The translations under genes and the position numbers were made by a program. Shown one piece after another: positions 5,462 through 6,520 of a DNA stretch of 6,520 nucleotides (its first letter is position 1; the number at the start of each line of letters is the position of its first letter). The notes beneath the pieces are model-generated. The model was given only the letters and a program-made list of their open reading frames with translations, had not been told where the DNA came from and did not search any database. The DNA is taken from the NCBI GenBank assembly GCA_030840185.1, contig JAUZFY010000147.1, forward strand, positions 1 to 6,520, read 5' to 3'. Origin of the DNA: Microbacteriaceae bacterium (GTDB lineage: Bacteria > Actinomycetota > Actinomycetes > Actinomycetales > Microbacteriaceae).

Positions 5462-6382
5462 TCAGCCGCGCTTGGCCAGCGGCAGCCCGAAGGCCGCAGA
5501 GAGCGATGGAGCCGTTGCCGCCTCATGCAAGCGCGGGGCGCCGGCGACGTCGTCATACAGGCGGGTGAGCGAGTAATGGTTCAGCGGCGAATCGACTACA
5601 TGAGCGTTCTGGCTCGGGTGGACGACCACGGTCATGACCCGGTTGCCTGAGGTGTTGTCGTCCTCGTCCGCGGTGAGCACGACGGCGAGGTGCCCGGACT
5701 TCCAATCCGGCCCGGCGAAGATCTTCGTCATCCAGCCCTTGAACCAGGAGTCGGCGATGGACAGGGGGCAGTCGTGAGCATCATTGCAGAGGTTCGGGAC
5801 GACCATGCCGACGGTGGGAAGCTTCCCGGCAGAGATCGCGTCGCCGAGCTGAGTAATCGGCACGTCGTGCTTCGCACAGAGGGCCCGCTCGTCGATGAAA
5901 TAGGCCAGCGGATTGTGCCTGACGGCGTAGCCCGACCCGCCGTTCTGGAGCGCGCAGTTTTGCGGCATCCCCTCGGCGTACAGCGCCGCCGTCTTGCCTT
6001 GCGCGATCGCCTGGCCGAAGACTGATTGGCCGCCAATCGGGTGCACGGAGGGGTCGGCATCGTCGGTAATCCCATAGGTCTGCCCGCCAGCGATGGCAAT
6101 GTAATTCGGCAGCGAGGGATGCCGAATCGCGACGTAATTTGTCGCGTAGCCGAAACGCTGAGCCAAGCCGAAGGTATACGGCATTTCGGTGCTCATCTGC
6201 TCAAGCGAGTGATTCTCCTCGACAAATACCAGCACCTTTGTCACCGCCGCAACCGGCTTGGTGGTCTGCCGCGGCGTGGCCGAGGCGGATGGTTTGCCGG
6301 TCCCGGATGTCACCCCGCCTGACGAGCACCCGGCGAGCGCGAGCAGCAGCACACCGATGAGGGCGAGTTGGAGGCGGCGCAT
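5462..6382 (-). CDS. Secreted lipoprotein of the phosphoesterase family (acid phosphatase / phospholipase C-like)
   Basis: A 306-residue exported protein. The N-terminus MRRLQLALIGVLLLALAGC is a lipoprotein signal with lipobox LAGC (cleavage before C19), then a Ser/Thr/Gly/Pro linker (20-45). The catalytic domain has the marks of the phosphoesterase family (Pfam PF04185): FVEENHS (53-59), RHPSLPNYIAIAGG (87-100), HNPLAYF (156-162), CNDAHDC (199-205) and TADEDDN (237-243), which supply metal-binding Glu, Asn, Asp and His residues. Many relatives have TWDE where this has TADE. The likely role is release of phosphate from organic esters outside the membrane; substrate unknown. ATG 6382 is chosen because it begins the signal peptide; the longer frame to 6466 runs into a repeat. 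It is separated from the aldolase gene by 123 bp of repeat DNA, so co-transcription is uncertain. Confidence 0.88.
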   Translation of the reverse strand: MRRLQLALIGVLLLALAGCSSGGVTSGTGKPSASATPRQTTKPVAAVTKVLVFVEENHSLEQMSTEMPYTFGLAQRFGYATNYVAIRHPSLPNYIAIAGGQTYGITDDADPSVHPIGGQSVFGQAIAQGKTAALYAEGMPQNCALQNGGSGYAVRHNPLAYFIDERALCAKHDVPITQLGDAISAGKLPTVGMVVPNLCNDAHDCPLSIADSWFKGWMTKIFAGPDWKSGHLAVVLTADEDDNTSGNRVMTVVVHPSQNAHVVDSPLNHYSLTRLYDDVAGAPRLHEAATAPSLSAAFGLPLAKRG

Positions 6383-6388
6383 TTCGCC

Positions 6389-6394
6389 ATTGTA
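6389..6394 (-). promoter_or_regulatory. Candidate -10 element of the phosphoesterase gene, leaderless geometry
   Basis: On the minus strand TACAAT (five of six consensus bases) ends six bases before ATG 6382. No Shine-Dalgarno is visible in the GGCGAA between them, so transcription may start at the ATG. No convincing -35 was found upstream. Confidence 0.45.
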
Positions 6395-6422
6395 GATGAG
6401 CAGAATCTCGGCCCCCTCCGCT

Positions 6423-6456
6423 GGCCGAGTAGCGAGCGCAGCGAGAGTATCGAGAC
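6423..6456 (-). repeat. Dispersed repeat copy B, inverted
   Basis: Reverse complement of the repeat: GTATCGAGAC at 6447-6456, a 15-base core with direct GCGAG repeats, and GGCCGAGTA at 6423-6431. It is flanked by CTGG/CCAG and lies about 40 bp upstream of the phosphoesterase start. Confidence 0.8.
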
Positions 6457-6472
6457 CCAGCCGCACACCAAA

Positions 6473-6506
6473 GTCTCGATACGGGCGCGGAGCGCCCTAC
6501 TCGACC
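6473..6506 (+). repeat. Dispersed repeat copy C
   Basis: GTCTCGATAC (6473-6482), a core that is itself a hairpin (GGGCGC-GGA-GCGCCC, 6483-6497), and TACTCGACC (6498-6506). Copies B and C face each other across 16 bases: the 10-base ends pair perfectly and the outer ends match at 8 of 9 positions, so the pair could form a large stem or cruciform. No gene is visible from 6383 to the window end. Confidence 0.8.
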
Positions 6507-6520
6507 CACACGTTTTCCGG

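Noticed and set aside
1..6520. CRISPR array, tRNA, rRNA, transposase or toxin-antitoxin genes
   Set aside because: No regularly spaced direct repeats, no tRNA-like fold with conserved arms, and no matching protein motifs were seen.

Overview
The window is high-GC DNA with GTG and TTG starts, genes packed on both strands, an actinobacterial-type LexA box, and dispersed GTCTCGATAC…TACTCGACC repeats. Together these point to an actinobacterium, most likely of the family Microbacteriaceae. The placement is an inference from style and motifs; no rRNA or other taxonomic marker is present.

Left part (1-1931): a sugar-catabolism locus arranged around a divergent promoter region (152-330). Leftward runs the 5' end of an aldo/keto reductase, cut by the window edge. 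Rightward runs a two-gene operon: a fumarylacetoacetate-hydrolase (FAH) family enzyme, then a short-chain dehydrogenase whose ribosome-binding site overlaps the FAH stop codon. An aldo/keto reductase, SDR and FAH hydrolase are characteristic of non-phosphorylative L-fucose (or L-rhamnose-type) oxidation: sugar dehydrogenase, then 2-keto-3-deoxy-acid dehydrogenase, then diketo-deoxy-acid hydrolase. A palindrome lies inside the promoter of the reductase gene, as expected for substrate-controlled repression.

Middle (1932-3705): a 439-bp stretch without a convincing gene holds four copies of a 13-15 bp element, two direct followed by two inverted, able to form nested stems. Next come a 2H phosphoesterase (2'-5' RNA ligase-like) starting at TTG and, tail to tail with a 29-bp overlap, an alpha/beta hydrolase on the minus strand.

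Right part (3647-6520): the 59-bp gap between the alpha/beta hydrolase and an AlkB-type 2-oxoglutarate dioxygenase carries a perfect 16-bp SOS (LexA) box, 20 bp before the alkB start. This is the clearest regulatory signal in the window and suggests that alkylation repair is placed in the SOS regulon. Convergent to alkB is a stand-alone DUF2090/LacD-like class I aldolase, followed upstream by a secreted lipoprotein of the phosphoesterase (acid phosphatase/phospholipase C-like) family, both on the minus strand. Three genes here (alkB, the aldolase, the phosphoesterase) show a TAnnnT-type -10 element 6-7 nt before the start codon and lack a good Shine-Dalgarno, so their mRNAs may be leaderless. 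Dispersed repeats lie between the last two genes and at the right end. No mobile element, CRISPR array, rRNA or tRNA was seen, and no clearly new multi-gene system.
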